DNA of 64,000 nt, from the NCBI RefSeq assembly GCF_022376835.1, contig NZ_CP084606.1, forward strand, positions 1,048,501-1,112,500, given 5' to 3'. The stretch comes from Brucepastera parasyntrophica (GTDB lineage: Bacteria > Spirochaetota > Spirochaetia > Treponematales > Treponemataceae). How positions within the stretch are numbered: the stretch's first letter is position 1; each line of letters starts with the position of its first letter. Both the position numbers and the translations under genes were made by a program. Below, one piece after another: positions 9,410 through 19,344 of this stretch. The notes under the pieces are model-generated. The model saw only the letters and a program-made list of their open reading frames with translations. It was not told where the DNA came from and did no database searches.

Positions 9410-11046
9410 ATGATTACAGTAAGCGATTTAAGTCTTTCTTTTAGTGACAAGCCGTTATTTAAGGATGTTAATCTCAAATTCACTCCCGGAAACTGTTATG
9501 GAATTATTGGCGCAAACGGGGCCGGAAAATCAACATTTCTGAAAATTCTTGCCGGAGAGCTGGAGCATGATAAAGGGGATATTATTATTCCCCCCGGACA
9601 GAGACTGGTTATGCTCAAGCAGGACCATTTTGCCTTTGACGCCTTCAGTGTAAAAGACACTGTGATGATGGGTTATCCCGCATTATATAATACATTAAAA
9701 GAACGTGAAGCTATTTACGAAAAAGAAGATTTTACGGAAGAAGACGGCCTGCGAGCTTCTGAACTGGAAGGTGAATTTGCCGAAATGGGAGGCTGGGAGG
9801 CTGAAAACCAGATAGAGCAGATGCTTTCAGGGCTCGGCCTCGAAGAAGAATATCATAACAGCAGGATGTCGGAACTGGATGAAAGCCAGAAAGTCCGTGT
9901 TCTTCTCGCGCAGTCGCTTTTCGGCAATCCTGATATCCTGCTTTTGGATGAGCCGACAAATGGTCTGGATATTGAGTCCATTTCATGGCTTGAAGAATTT
10001 CTTATTGAATTTCCGAATACCGTTATTGTTGTGTCCCATGACCGTCATTTTCTTAATGCAGTCTGCACGCATGTCTGTGATATAGACTTCGGAAAAATCC
10101 GGATGTACAGCGGGAATTATGATTTCTGGTACCAGATGAGCCAGATTATGCAGCGTCAGTCCCGCGACCAGCAGAAAAAACGCGAAGAAAAAATGAAAGA
10201 CCTGCGGGAATTTATTCTGCGCTTCGCATCGAATGCGGCAAAAAGCAGACAGGCAACAAGCCGCAAAAGGATTTATGACAAGCTTGCCCTTGAAGAAGTT
10301 GAAGTTACTTCCCGTAAATTTCCGTATGTCAATTTCAAACCGGACAGGGAAATCGGGAATAATGTGCTGCGCGTTGAAAAACTCAATTACAGTTCCGACG
10401 GAATACAGCTGCTGAAAAATTTTGACTTAACGGTTAACCGCACCGATAAAATTGCCTTTGTCGGTATAGAACATAATTCGAAAAGCGCGTTTTTTGACAT
10501 AATTTCCGATGAAATCAAACCCGATTCAGGCGATGTATACTGGGGGCAGACAACAAAATTCGCATATATGGGAAAGGACAATGCTTCCTATTTCAATAAT
10601 AATCTGAATATTACCGAATGGCTCAAACAGTATTCGCCGGACCAGGATGACGGCTATGTGAGGGGATTTCTCGGCAGAATGCTTTTTTCCGGAGATGAGT
10701 CGCTTAAGCCGGTAAAGGTTCTTTCAGGGGGGAAAAAGTACGGTGTATGCTGAGCAAACTTATGCTTTCAGGCGCCAATGTGCTTATTTTCGATGAGCCG
10801 ACTAACCATCTTGATCTCGAAGCAATAACCAGTCTCAATGAGGCCCTTATTGATTTTCCGGGTGTTGTGCTGTTTAACAGCCATGACCATGAATTTATCT
10901 CGTCGATTGCCAACCGCATCATTGAAATAACCCCGAACGGCATCATAGACCGTATGATGTCCTTCGAAGATTATATCAATGATGAGCAGGTCAGACAAAC
11001 AAGAAACGAGTTATACCAGGGAAAAATCAAGAAATTTAATATTTAA
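9410..11046 (+). CDS. ABC-F family ATPase, YbiT-like (frame broken once)
   Basis: Soluble twin-ATPase of the ABC-F group, whose members act on the ribosome. The first cassette has GANGAGKST, a degenerate signature (MSELDESQKVRV) and LLLDEPTNGLD. The second has GIEHNSKSA at the Walker A position, a weak match to GxxGxGK(S/T), then LSGGEKVRCM and LIFDEPTNHLDL. The second signature is only complete if one G is added to the run 10727-10732; the raw frame ends in GGKKYGVC. The joined length is 545 aa, near E. coli YbiT. YbiT also has an unusual first signature, so that feature may be a subfamily trait. The start is the ATG at 9410, not the upstream GTG. Confidence 0.88.
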
Positions 11047-11579
11047 TGCTCAGTGTCAGGGAAGGAATCCAGTTTCCGTCTTCGGAAGCATCGAGTTTTA
11101 TTCCCGGCACCAGCATATAACGGAAGCCATTGCTTTCCAATTCCTTTTTCAAACGATATGATTTAAAGGAATAATATGAGTCGGTAATAAGAGCTCCGGC
11201 AAAAACAATCGCTGAAGATATGGGAATGGAAATCAGGGGTCCTGAAAAACGTCATTCCGTGTGCCGTAGTTCGTTATTATCGCCCCGCTCAGCAGCGTTA
11301 ACGCCAAAGAGGTTATCCAGGCTGTTCTGCTGAAAGTCTTCATCCGTTCGCTGGCGGTATATTCCAGAAAGGGCTTCGGCTTGATTACAGTCCCGAACTC
11401 AAAAAAGCATTATCAGCGGCAGAAAGCTCGGAAGAAAAATTCTTCATGTTTTCCGCCCCGGATGTGAGTAATTCTGTCTGGTTCGCCGTGGGCCCTTCAT
11501 GTCTGATTATGGTTTCCGGTACCGCGGCCCAGCAGAAAACCGGTATAAATATCAAAATTAACACAAAAATCCTTTTCAT
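11036..11579 (-). CDS. lineage-specific secreted/membrane protein (two frame breaks)
   Basis: Not recognised. The raw frame gives only 64 aa, a signal peptide (residues 1-18) and an acidic stretch. Adding one base at the A-run 11401-11406 and one at the G-run 11236-11239 opens a continuous 181-aa frame. It has two further hydrophobic segments (about residues 89-107 and 115-135) and a C-terminal KLDASEDGNWIPSLTLSIKY, an alternating pattern seen at the ends of outer-membrane strands. It converges on the ABC-F gene, with an 11-bp overlap of the two 3' ends. The start is behind GGAG at proper spacing. Confidence 0.55.
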
Positions 11580-11633
11580 AGTGAATCTCCTCGCCTTTTT
11601 TGTGATACATTAAATTAAATTTACTTATATTGA

Positions 11634-11750
11634 TAAAATACCCCGTCGCGGAACAACGTGGTATTTCGTTCTCCCTTGGAATTGGTCTCGGGTTTAATAC
11701 TCCACAGCAGAGCGGCGGGTATTAAACCCTCGCCGCGAATAAAAAAAGTA
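11634..11750. repeat. dispersed intergenic repeat, copy 1
   Basis: Shares TAAAATACCCCG...GCGGAA at one end, TTGGAATTGGTCTC in the middle and GGGTATTAAACCCTCG..CGAATAA at the other end with copies at 25026 and 41385. Non-coding. It lies in the 254-bp gap 11580-11833, which otherwise shows nothing. Confidence 0.55.
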
Positions 11751-11833
11751 CAGATACGAGTATTATTTCGTTTGTGGTTGTATATATTATACTAATAAAA
11801 CCCCGAATATTCAGGAAAATTACATAAAAAGTA

Positions 11834-12841
11834 TCATTTTGGAGGGGTTGTCGGCTCAATCGGCAGCCATTCTACCTCTTCCCAGTAAAATCCCGGTTCC
11901 CTGTATTCAAAAAAGGGCTTGCGCGGAGGCCGGCGGAGGGCATTATGGGCGGCTATTTCCTCATCAAGATTACTGATTCCGGACCGGGTTACATAGGCCG
12001 GTCCCAAAACAAACAGGCTGCCGTCAGGAGAACTGATACAGGAAATTGTCCGCTGGCGGGTGCTGTCCGGCCCGACAAGCCCCACGACAGGGGTAAAAAC
12101 AATAAATCCGTCCTGAATCGTGTATGTTCCGTATTCATAATTCCGCAATTTTGTTCCGGTGGAAGTAATACAGGTATACAGATCTTCATTGATTCGTATA
12201 AATTTCGGAATGGAGAGGGCTTCGCCTGAGGGGGCCGGAAACTGGGCCGGGATGTCCCGGTAACGCGCGTCAGTCCGCCAGAACCGTATGCGGTAGTAAG
12301 AGGAACCGGTAAAATAATAACAGAAGAATTCTTCAACAGGCTTGTTTTTATATATTTTTATTGTCCGGGAATTGCCGCCGGCAATCCAGAATCCATCAGG
12401 AAAATTCTGCGTTTCGCTCAGGGCTGCCTGCCCGTTCGTTGCCCTGCGGTAAAAATCGAGATACAGTGAATTTCCGATAACCGCCGCTGAAACCTGTTCC
12501 GCTTTTTTTTCACCCGGATAACCCAGCTGCAGATGAAAAACCGATCCGGAATTTCTGACGGAGAATCCCGAGGACAGTATGATTTGAGACTCTATGTCTG
12601 TCCCCGCCAAATCTGAAGAGGCTTCATTCGTGACTGCGCAGGGAAACCATTGCAGTGTTTCTTCATATACAAAACCATAATACGTTTTCAGAACAATCCT
12701 GGCCTGGTCCGAAGCGGAGAATTCCATAAATCTGCCTGAATTTTCCCAAACCCCGGCCAATGACGCCGCGGTCTGGGCAGAAAGCGTAAAACCCACAGAA
12801 ATACTGCATATCAGGATACATATCTTCCGTAAAATATCCAT
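11834..12841 (-). CDS. secreted hypothetical protein
   Basis: Not recognised. I chose the ATG at 12841 because it gives a clean signal peptide (MDILRKICILICSISVGF..., cleavage after SAQ, about residue 23). The longer upstream reading has none and overlaps the divergent MATE promoter. The mature part (about 312 aa) opens with LAGVWENSGRFMEFS, similar in layout to lipocalin-like or surface proteins that measure a 'G.W' opening, and is rich in aromatic beta-strand patterns. It ends in a Pro-rich tail. Probably periplasmic. The upstream Shine-Dalgarno is weak. Confidence 0.55.
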   Translation of the reverse strand: MDILRKICILICSISVGFTLSAQTAASLAGVWENSGRFMEFSASDQARIVLKTYYGFVYEETLQWFPCAVTNEASSDLAGTDIESQIILSSGFSVRNSGSVFHLQLGYPGEKKAEQVSAAVIGNSLYLDFYRRATNGQAALSETQNFPDGFWIAGGNSRTIKIYKNKPVEEFFCYYFTGSSYYRIRFWRTDARYRDIPAQFPAPSGEALSIPKFIRINEDLYTCITSTGTKLRNYEYGTYTIQDGFIVFTPVVGLVGPDSTRQRTISCISSPDGSLFVLGPAYVTRSGISNLDEEIAAHNALRRPPRKPFFEYREPGFYWEEVEWLPIEPTTPPK

Positions 12842-12939
12842 AATACAAAAAGAATAACATGGATGGTTGAGGTATACAATTGCTTCCGGATATCTCTTGT
12901 TACAATACTTGCATATTGTTACAGTAATTACAGAAGCCG

Positions 12940-14307
12940 ATGAAGAACAAAGCGCTGACACAGACAGTCTTACGTATAGCTCTACCCGCGGTCGCAGAAC
13001 TGATTTTGACCTCGCTTACCCAGTTTGTCGATACAATAATGGTGGGAAAAATAGGCCATCATGCGATATCCGCGGTCGGACTGACAACCCAGCCCCGGTT
13101 CATCATGCTTTCAGTTTTTGTCGCGCTTAACGTCGGAACAACAGCCCTAGTAGCCCGATTTAAAGGCCAGGAAAACAAAGATGACGCGGCTCTCGTCAGT
13201 ATGCAGGCGCTGCTTCTGACACTGGTTTCCGCAATTATTCTTACTATTCCGGGCGTGCTTTTTTCACGGCACATGGTGGTTTTTATGGGCGCCGACGCTG
13301 AAACAGTGCGGGAGGCAACCGGCTATTTCAGAATCCTTATGCTTGGATTTACGCCGACAGCGCTTTCACTGGTCATTTCCGCCCTGCTGCGCGGTGTCGG
13401 AGATACAAAAATTTCAATGCGCTACAATATTGCGGCAAATATTATCAATATAATTTTTAATTATTTTCTGATTTACGGAAAATGGGGATTCCCCGAACTT
13501 GGAGTAAACGGGGCCGCGCTCGCAACAGTTCTGGGAAATACCATAGCCTGCGGTATGGCTTTTTATGCGATTTCGGGAAAAAGACGGAAGAAAAACAGGA
13601 AGAAAAATGTTTCAGATTTTATTGAACTGCGCTTTACACGGAAAAACTGTTTGCCGGATTTCCTCATGCTTAAGCGGATAATCAAAATCGGATTGCCCGC
13701 CGCAGGCGAACAGTTCGCATTGCGGGCGGGTCTGCTTATTTATACCATTACCATTACTTCTCTCGGAACAAAAGTTTTCGCCGCGCATCAGATTGTCCTT
13801 GTCATTCTCAACCTGTCCTTTGTAAATGGACAGGCATTCGGTATAGCCGCGGCTACACTGAGCGGGCAGGCTTTGGGACGGAAGGAGCCTGATAGGGCAA
13901 AAGAATCAGCAAGGGTGTGCCAGCATATCGGGTCCCTGATCTCGACAGTGATGGGCATAGGCATGTTTGTTTTCAGAAAATATCTGATGCTGCTGTTTAC
14001 AGCCGATGAGGAAATCATATTGCTTGGCGCGCAGATAATGATCCTGGTTGCCTTACTGCAGCCATTTCAATCCGCTTTTCAAATTTACGCGGGAGCATTG
14101 CGCGGGGCGGGAGATTCATTATACCCCGCGATTTCGCTATCGGTTGGGATACTTATTATACGGCCTGCATTATCTTACGTTTTTATTAATGTTGTAGGAG
14201 CCGGACTTTTCGGAGCCTGGTGCGCCCTTTTTATCGACCAGTTTGTCCGTTTTATAATGATCAGGCTCCGGTTTAAAGCCGGAAAGTGGATTTCACTGAA
14301 AGTCTAG
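12940..14307 (+). CDS. MATE family multidrug/cation efflux transporter
   Basis: A 455-aa inner-membrane antiporter of the MATE family (Na+ or H+ coupled drug export), with about twelve hydrophobic segments in two similar halves. Family blocks include LALPAVAE-like ALPAVAELIL at the N-terminus, FVDTIMVGKIG, the RGVGDTKISM loop after TM5, LPAAGEQF at the start of the second half, and LRGAGDS in its equivalent loop. It is divergent from the secreted protein at 12841. Substrate not predictable. Confidence 0.93.
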   Translation: MKNKALTQTVLRIALPAVAELILTSLTQFVDTIMVGKIGHHAISAVGLTTQPRFIMLSVFVALNVGTTALVARFKGQENKDDAALVSMQALLLTLVSAIILTIPGVLFSRHMVVFMGADAETVREATGYFRILMLGFTPTALSLVISALLRGVGDTKISMRYNIAANIINIIFNYFLIYGKWGFPELGVNGAALATVLGNTIACGMAFYAISGKRRKKNRKKNVSDFIELRFTRKNCLPDFLMLKRIIKIGLPAAGEQFALRAGLLIYTITITSLGTKVFAAHQIVLVILNLSFVNGQAFGIAAATLSGQALGRKEPDRAKESARVCQHIGSLISTVMGIGMFVFRKYLMLLFTADEEIILLGAQIMILVALLQPFQSAFQIYAGALRGAGDSLYPAISLSVGILIIRPALSYVFINVVGAGLFGAWCALFIDQFVRFIMIRLRFKAGKWISLKV

Positions 14308-14318
14308 CTGCCGAAGCA

Positions 14319-14738
14319 TCAGACCTGATTCAGAAAAAGAAAAAAGAGCAGCAGAAAAAAAACATTGACCGCTACGCAGAGAATCCGCGATGTTATGCGG
14401 ACTTTCTGTTCATAGGTATTATGGTCATAGTGCCGGTAAACGAACCAGATACAGTCAAAAATAATCAGGATAAAAAGGAAAAAGAAGGGAAACAGTAATT
14501 TCAAACTGATAATTTTAAGATACACAATCAGCGCCCCGGCTAAAAAACCGGCGGCGAGAAAATACAGCAGAATGCTTAATCTGCGGCGGATTTTATGGAT
14601 GTCCATATTTGCTTTTTTTTCCGGGGGCAGTCTGCCGAGTCCCGAAAGTGCAAGCCAGGAGGGAAGCTGAAACTGGAGAATGAGAGCCGCCGCAAAAGCA
14701 AGCAGTCCGCAGACAGTAATTGTTATTAGTAAAACCAT
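14319..14738 (-). CDS. small four-helix membrane protein
   Basis: 139 aa with four hydrophobic segments (about residues 2-20, 53-72, 79-98 and 117-136). An early loop with LSGLGRLPPEKK recalls small DUF3784-like membrane proteins, though the match is weak. No enzymatic motif. It converges with the MATE gene (11-bp gap). Its start is followed upstream by the inverted repeat at 14807. Confidence 0.55.
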   Translation of the reverse strand: MVLLITITVCGLLAFAAALILQFQLPSWLALSGLGRLPPEKKANMDIHKIRRRLSILLYFLAAGFLAGALIVYLKIISLKLLFPFFFLFILIIFDCIWFVYRHYDHNTYEQKVRITSRILCVAVNVFFLLLFFLFLNQV

Positions 14739-14806
14739 GTTACTAATATATAACCCGTTTAAAAGGCGAGGTCAAGAATCCGCTCAGCTATACTCCATAA
14801 ATTTAG

Positions 14807-14847
14807 GTTTGTCCGGCAAGGTTTTTATACTTCCTTGCCGGACAAAC
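14807..14847. terminator. 15-bp perfect inverted repeat in the gap between two minus-strand genes
   Basis: GTTTGTCCGGCAAGG (14807-14821) pairs with 14833-14847. It lies just downstream of the acyl-CoA synthetase stop (minus strand) and is its likely terminator. Confidence 0.65.
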
Positions 14848-14888
14848 ACTTACAACCGGAAGTCCCGTCATTCCTAATGAAGACGGGA

Positions 14889-16919
14889 CTAACACTCATC
14901 AGAAAAAATATCTTCTATTTCATCCTTGTAAATTTCATTGATCTTGTGGCGCATCATTTCCTGCTTCATGGAAAGTTCTTCCCCTACACGGAAAGAATCG
15001 GGAAGAAGCGCAAAGCGGTAAATAAATTCAAAAGGGCGGAAACCGTTTTGCCGGTTAATGCGTGAGTCAATTGCTGTTCTGAAAAGCTGGATTATTTCAG
15101 GGTTCTTAAGCAGATTTGCATAATCATCTACAAAAATATCCTGCTCAGCCGCATACGCAAGCACCATATCCTTTACCGGAACAATCAATGCGGCAAGAAA
15201 TTTTTTATCCTGTCCGAGTACAATAACGTTCTCCACAAGCTGGAAGTTCTTGATAGCCTGTTCAATCGGGACAGGTTCAATGTTCTCACCGCCCAGGAGG
15301 ACAATAGTATCTTTTGCCCGGCCGGTTATTTTCAAGTCTCCGTCAATAGATAATACGCCTATATCACCCGTATTATACCAGCCGTCGGAACTGACCGCAC
15401 ATCTGGTAAGGTCAGGGCGCTTAAAGTATCCCTTCATAACCTGGCCGCCGCGAACCATGATAACGCCTGTTTTTCCGGTCGGGAGCGGCTCCGGCGCGGC
15501 CCATGATCCCCGGACTGAATCAGAATTTCCCGAACTGCCTGTCTCATGTTCTTTTTCAATCAGAGCCGCGAGTGTGTCCGGGTCAACAATACGGCATTCC
15601 GTATCGGGGAGCATTTTCCCTACGCAGCCGGTTGTGGGTTTGCGTTCATTTCTCAGTGATAACAGAGGGGCTGTTTCCGTAACTCCGTAACCTTCAAGAA
15701 GATTCAAACCGATTGCCCGGTAAAAATCATCAATGTCAGGCTGGAGCGCTCCGCCGCCGGAAATTCCCGTACGGAATCCCTTTCCGAATTTGGCGCGGAT
15801 CTTGCGGTACACAAGCAGATCGCCGAGTCCGTACAGTGGGGCAAGCAGTAAAAACGGAATAATTGAAGAAAGTATCTGCAGGAATCTGTTCCCGCGGGTA
15901 AACCGGACAATCTGACCGCAGAGATTTTCTTTCATTTTCCGGAATTTCTTTCCTATAAAAATAAAAAATGTGAACAGGGTTTTCTTTATACCGCCCTCTT
16001 TTTTCATTGAGCGGAAAACCCCCGCGGCTACGGCTTCCCATAAACGGGGAACACCGGGAATAATCTGGGGGGAAATTACCGCGATGTCCGGAAGCATAAT
16101 TGAGGCTATGGGACGGGAATAAGCCATACCGCTTGCCCTTTCCAGAATAATATACTGCATAAGACGCTCGAAACTGTGCCAGACCGGCAAAACGCTTAGC
16201 CACATATCGCCCGGCACGCCATATAAGACCTTCGGCGTCCGTTCAAGCTGCCAGATATAGTTTGATTGAGTGAGCATAACACCCTTTGGTTCGCCGGTTG
16301 TGCCTGAGGTAAAAATAATAGTCGCAAGATCAGTCGGCAAGCCCTTTTCCATTTCAGATTCAAGGGCCTTTGTCGAATACAGTTCGCCGTTTTTGCTTCC
16401 GGAGTCAGCATCCAGCCGGAGTGTTTTGCCGGCAGCCAATACCGAAGAAAACGACTGCAATTGCAGATTTTGCTTACCCGCGAGTTCTATATCTTCGGGT
16501 TCAGCATCTTCAAAGAGTATCAACGTTTTAAGTTTTGGCAGGGAGGTAACACTGTTGAGAAGTTTTTTCAGCTGATGTTTGTTTTCAATGCAGGCAATTT
16601 TACATTCCGTTGAAGAAAGAATAAAAACCAGTTCTTTTTCAATTGTATCGCTGCCTCTGGGCACATCAGCGCAGCCCAGAGTCATCACGGCAAGGTCGGT
16701 AATAAGCCATTCCCTGCGGTTATCAGAGATAAGCCCGATATATTCTCCTCTGGCTACGTCCATGGATCTGAGTCCGGCCGCAAAGTCAAGAACATCACCG
16801 TATAGAGCCCAGTAAGTCCTGTATTGAAAGGTCCCTTCTTTATCCTTATAAGCCTGAACAGTTATTTCAGGGTAAGCCATCGCACGGTCTTTGAAAAGCA
16901 GCGGAATGGTATTCTTCAT
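14889..16919 (-). CDS. long-chain fatty acid-CoA ligase (AMP-binding enzyme)
   Basis: Activates fatty acids through an acyl-adenylate. At 676 aa it is in the range of bacterial/eukaryotic long-chain ligases. The P-loop TSGTTGEPKG (about residue 208), the GYGVTETAP motif (about residue 416), the adenylate-binding GWYNTGDIG (about residue 524) and GENIEPVPIE near the hinge are all present. A basic/hydrophobic insert (about residues 315-370) may associate with membrane. It is read alone, with an AGGAGG-type Shine-Dalgarno (GGAGGTTTACC). An inverted repeat follows its stop. Confidence 0.92.
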   Translation of the reverse strand: MKNTIPLLFKDRAMAYPEITVQAYKDKEGTFQYRTYWALYGDVLDFAAGLRSMDVARGEYIGLISDNRREWLITDLAVMTLGCADVPRGSDTIEKELVFILSSTECKIACIENKHQLKKLLNSVTSLPKLKTLILFEDAEPEDIELAGKQNLQLQSFSSVLAAGKTLRLDADSGSKNGELYSTKALESEMEKGLPTDLATIIFTSGTTGEPKGVMLTQSNYIWQLERTPKVLYGVPGDMWLSVLPVWHSFERLMQYIILERASGMAYSRPIASIMLPDIAVISPQIIPGVPRLWEAVAAGVFRSMKKEGGIKKTLFTFFIFIGKKFRKMKENLCGQIVRFTRGNRFLQILSSIIPFLLLAPLYGLGDLLVYRKIRAKFGKGFRTGISGGGALQPDIDDFYRAIGLNLLEGYGVTETAPLLSLRNERKPTTGCVGKMLPDTECRIVDPDTLAALIEKEHETGSSGNSDSVRGSWAAPEPLPTGKTGVIMVRGGQVMKGYFKRPDLTRCAVSSDGWYNTGDIGVLSIDGDLKITGRAKDTIVLLGGENIEPVPIEQAIKNFQLVENVIVLGQDKKFLAALIVPVKDMVLAYAAEQDIFVDDYANLLKNPEIIQLFRTAIDSRINRQNGFRPFEFIYRFALLPDSFRVGEELSMKQEMMRHKINEIYKDEIEDIFSDEC

Positions 16920-17111
16920 CGGTAAACCTCCTGTACTATAAATTACATATAGTCAAATTTTGTCAATTTGTCAATACAAATATTTTCTAATTTGCCAAAT
17001 ATTGCATTCTTACCGGAAAACAGTATATCCGGTATAGCAATAAAAAACCGGAAAATATCTTTATAAAAGGCGCTCTTTATGGAAAAAGAATGATGAAGGA
17101 GGACACTGTTA

Positions 17112-17890
17112 TTGATTGACAGGATCGGAAGGATTAATCACAATACCCACATGGCAAACCGTTCATGGAGTACGGAAGCTCTTGTACTGTCACTTTCTTC
17201 ATTCGGCGAAATACACCGTGAAGCGATATTATTAACAAAAGATCAGGGTTTGGTCCGCGCGGCTCTTTTTGGCGGCGCGAAAAGCAGATTCAGATCGCTG
17301 GTTTCTCCATTCCATACAGGAACAGTATGGCTGTATTCCAATCCGGTGAAAAATTCAACAAAGATTACCGATTTTGATGTTACAGCCTACCGGGCCGGTA
17401 TACGGGAAAATCTGGTACGTTCATGGTGCGCCTCGCTGGCGGTTGAAATTGTTTCCCGTTCCCAGGGTATAGTTGACTGGGTTCTGGTTAATTCTTTTCT
17501 GGACGGAGTAGCCGTTTCTGATGAAGCCGAATGCCGCAGGGCCCTGCTTCGTTTTTTGTGGCGGCTGCTGGTTTCCGCAGGAGTAAAACCAGATATGGAA
17601 GAATGTCTCCGGTGTGGAGAAAACAAAGAAAATGAAGTACTATATTATTTTCCGCACGAGGACGGCTGTCTGTGCAGCAATTGCGCCCGTCCGGAAGACC
17701 GGCATTTCAGACTTTCTCCGGACTCATGCAGCTATCTTTTTACGGTCGAACATTCTCCCCAAAGGATGCGCGGACGCGGACAATGAGTCCTGAAATGTAC
17801 GCAGAGCTGAGGCTGTTTCTTTTTTTCCTGATCTCCAGAATGGTTAACGGACCGCTGAAAACCCTGGAAACAGGAGAGGGTATTTTATAA
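17112..17890 (+). CDS. recO: DNA repair protein RecO (frame broken once)
   Basis: Loads RecA on SSB-coated ssDNA in the RecFOR pathway. The N-terminal OB fold begins ANRSWSTEALVLSLSSFGE, then the helical domain contains the zinc-finger pairs CLRCG and CSNC (about residues 162-190). The raw frame ends in RMRGRGQ. One C added at 17757-17760 leads into TRTMSPEMYAELRLFLFFL and the typical C-terminus FLISRMVNGPLKTLETG at 17890. Two starts are possible: TTG 17112 after a strong AAGGAGG (259 aa), or ATG 17151 (246 aa), which fits the family N-terminus better. Confidence 0.88.
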
Positions 17891-17964
17891 AAGGAAATCC
17901 CGGACAGTTTCTTCAGGATGTTTAAGATAACTTTTACTATAAGGCATTTTTCAAGCTGCCCGGT

Positions 17965-17992
17965 TTGAAAAACAGTTGCGTTTTTATTATAC
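17965..17992 (+). promoter_or_regulatory. putative promoter of the nucleoside phosphorylase operon
   Basis: TTGAAA (17965-17970), 16-bp spacer, TTATAC (17987-17992), then GGAGG and the ATG at 18016. Confidence 0.45.
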
Positions 17993-18015
17993 CAGTGGAA
18001 TGGAGGACTGATTCA

Positions 18016-19344
18016 ATGCGAGCTGTTGATATAATTGTTAAGAAGAGAGGCAACCCCTTATTTCCTCATGGAGAAGAATTAACCCGCAGTGAGATAGAAT
18101 TCCTGATAAACGGTTATGTGAAGGGCGAAATACCGGATTACCAGATTTCGCCACTGCTCATGGCTATATATTTCAATGGCATGAGTTTTTCAGAAACAGG
18201 CGTCCTCACTGATGTTATGCTTAATTCAGGCAGCACAATAGATCTATCCGGTCTGTACGGCCCCTTCGTGGACAAGCATTCAACAGGCGGGGTCGGAGAT
18301 AAAATTTCCATTCCGCTTGCCCCTATTGCGGCGGCCTGCGGCCTTAAGGTCCCAATGATGAGCGGCCGGGCTCTGGGGCATACAGGGGGAACTCTGGATA
18401 AACTTGAATCCATCACCGGATACAGGACGGACCTGTCCGTATCCGACTTCCGGAGGATTATCGAAAAAACAGGTTTCGCAATGACTGGACAGACAAAGGA
18501 AATAGTACCGGCAGACAGGCTTCTCTATGCGCTCAGGGATGTCACAGGAACAGTTGAATCCATCCCCCTGATTACAGCCAGCATTTTGTCAAAAAAAGTT
18601 GCTGAGGGCGCTGAGGCCCTGGTTTTCGACGTAAAATACGGCTCGGGAGCTTTTATGAAATCACAGGAAGATGCCGAACGTCTTGCGCAAAGTCTTGCCG
18701 GGACAGGACACGCCATGGGGAAAAAAATTGTGGCCCTTATTACCGACATGAATGAGCCGCTCGGGAATACGGTAGGCAATTTTCTTGAAATTGAAGAATC
18801 CATGGATGTGCTTGCCGGGAAAGGCCCTTCCGATGTCACGGAACTGACCTATACCTTCGCGGGATGGATGGCTGTTCTCGGCGGGATAACAGAAACTGTT
18901 GATGAAGGCAAAATACTGGCGGAGAAAGCTGTCGCCTCAGGCCGGGCAATGGAATTGTTTATGGAAAACGTACAGCTTCAGGGCGGCGATACAGAAAAAC
19001 TGCTTGCGGACAAAAACACCCGCAGAAGCAGCTATCATCATGTATTAACTTCCTCACAGGACGGATTTATAGCAGGAATTGATGCATATAAGCTGGGACT
19101 GGCCGGCGTACATCTTGGCGTCGGCCGGAACCGTACGGATGAATCTGTTGATCCGGACGCCGGTATTATCATACATTTTCATAAAGGGGACAGCATAAAA
19201 AAAGGGGACATTATTTTCGACATATTCGGAAAAAATGAAGAAAGTCTGGAACCCGCGGCGGTCCTGATTGAACAGGCCCTTACCTGTTCGGACAGGCAAC
19301 CTGAGAAAACACCGCTCATTATCAAGGAAATAACCGCATTATGA
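18016..19344 (+). CDS. pyrimidine-nucleoside (thymidine) phosphorylase
   Basis: Phosphorolysis of thymidine/uridine to base and (deoxy)ribose-1-phosphate. Family hallmarks are ISPLLMAIYFNGMS, the signature SGRALGHTGGTLDKLE (about residue 117) and the phosphate loop DKHSTGGVGDK (about residue 84). At 442 aa it matches DeoA/Pdp length. I moved the start to the ATG at 18016, preceded by TGGAGG, since the upstream in-frame ATG adds residues outside the family. Its stop overlaps the recJ start by 4 bp (ATGA), so it heads the operon with recJ and the M23 peptidase gene. Confidence 0.93.
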   Translation: MRAVDIIVKKRGNPLFPHGEELTRSEIEFLINGYVKGEIPDYQISPLLMAIYFNGMSFSETGVLTDVMLNSGSTIDLSGLYGPFVDKHSTGGVGDKISIPLAPIAAACGLKVPMMSGRALGHTGGTLDKLESITGYRTDLSVSDFRRIIEKTGFAMTGQTKEIVPADRLLYALRDVTGTVESIPLITASILSKKVAEGAEALVFDVKYGSGAFMKSQEDAERLAQSLAGTGHAMGKKIVALITDMNEPLGNTVGNFLEIEESMDVLAGKGPSDVTELTYTFAGWMAVLGGITETVDEGKILAEKAVASGRAMELFMENVQLQGGDTEKLLADKNTRRSSYHHVLTSSQDGFIAGIDAYKLGLAGVHLGVGRNRTDESVDPDAGIIIHFHKGDSIKKGDIIFDIFGKNEESLEPAAVLIEQALTCSDRQPEKTPLIIKEITAL

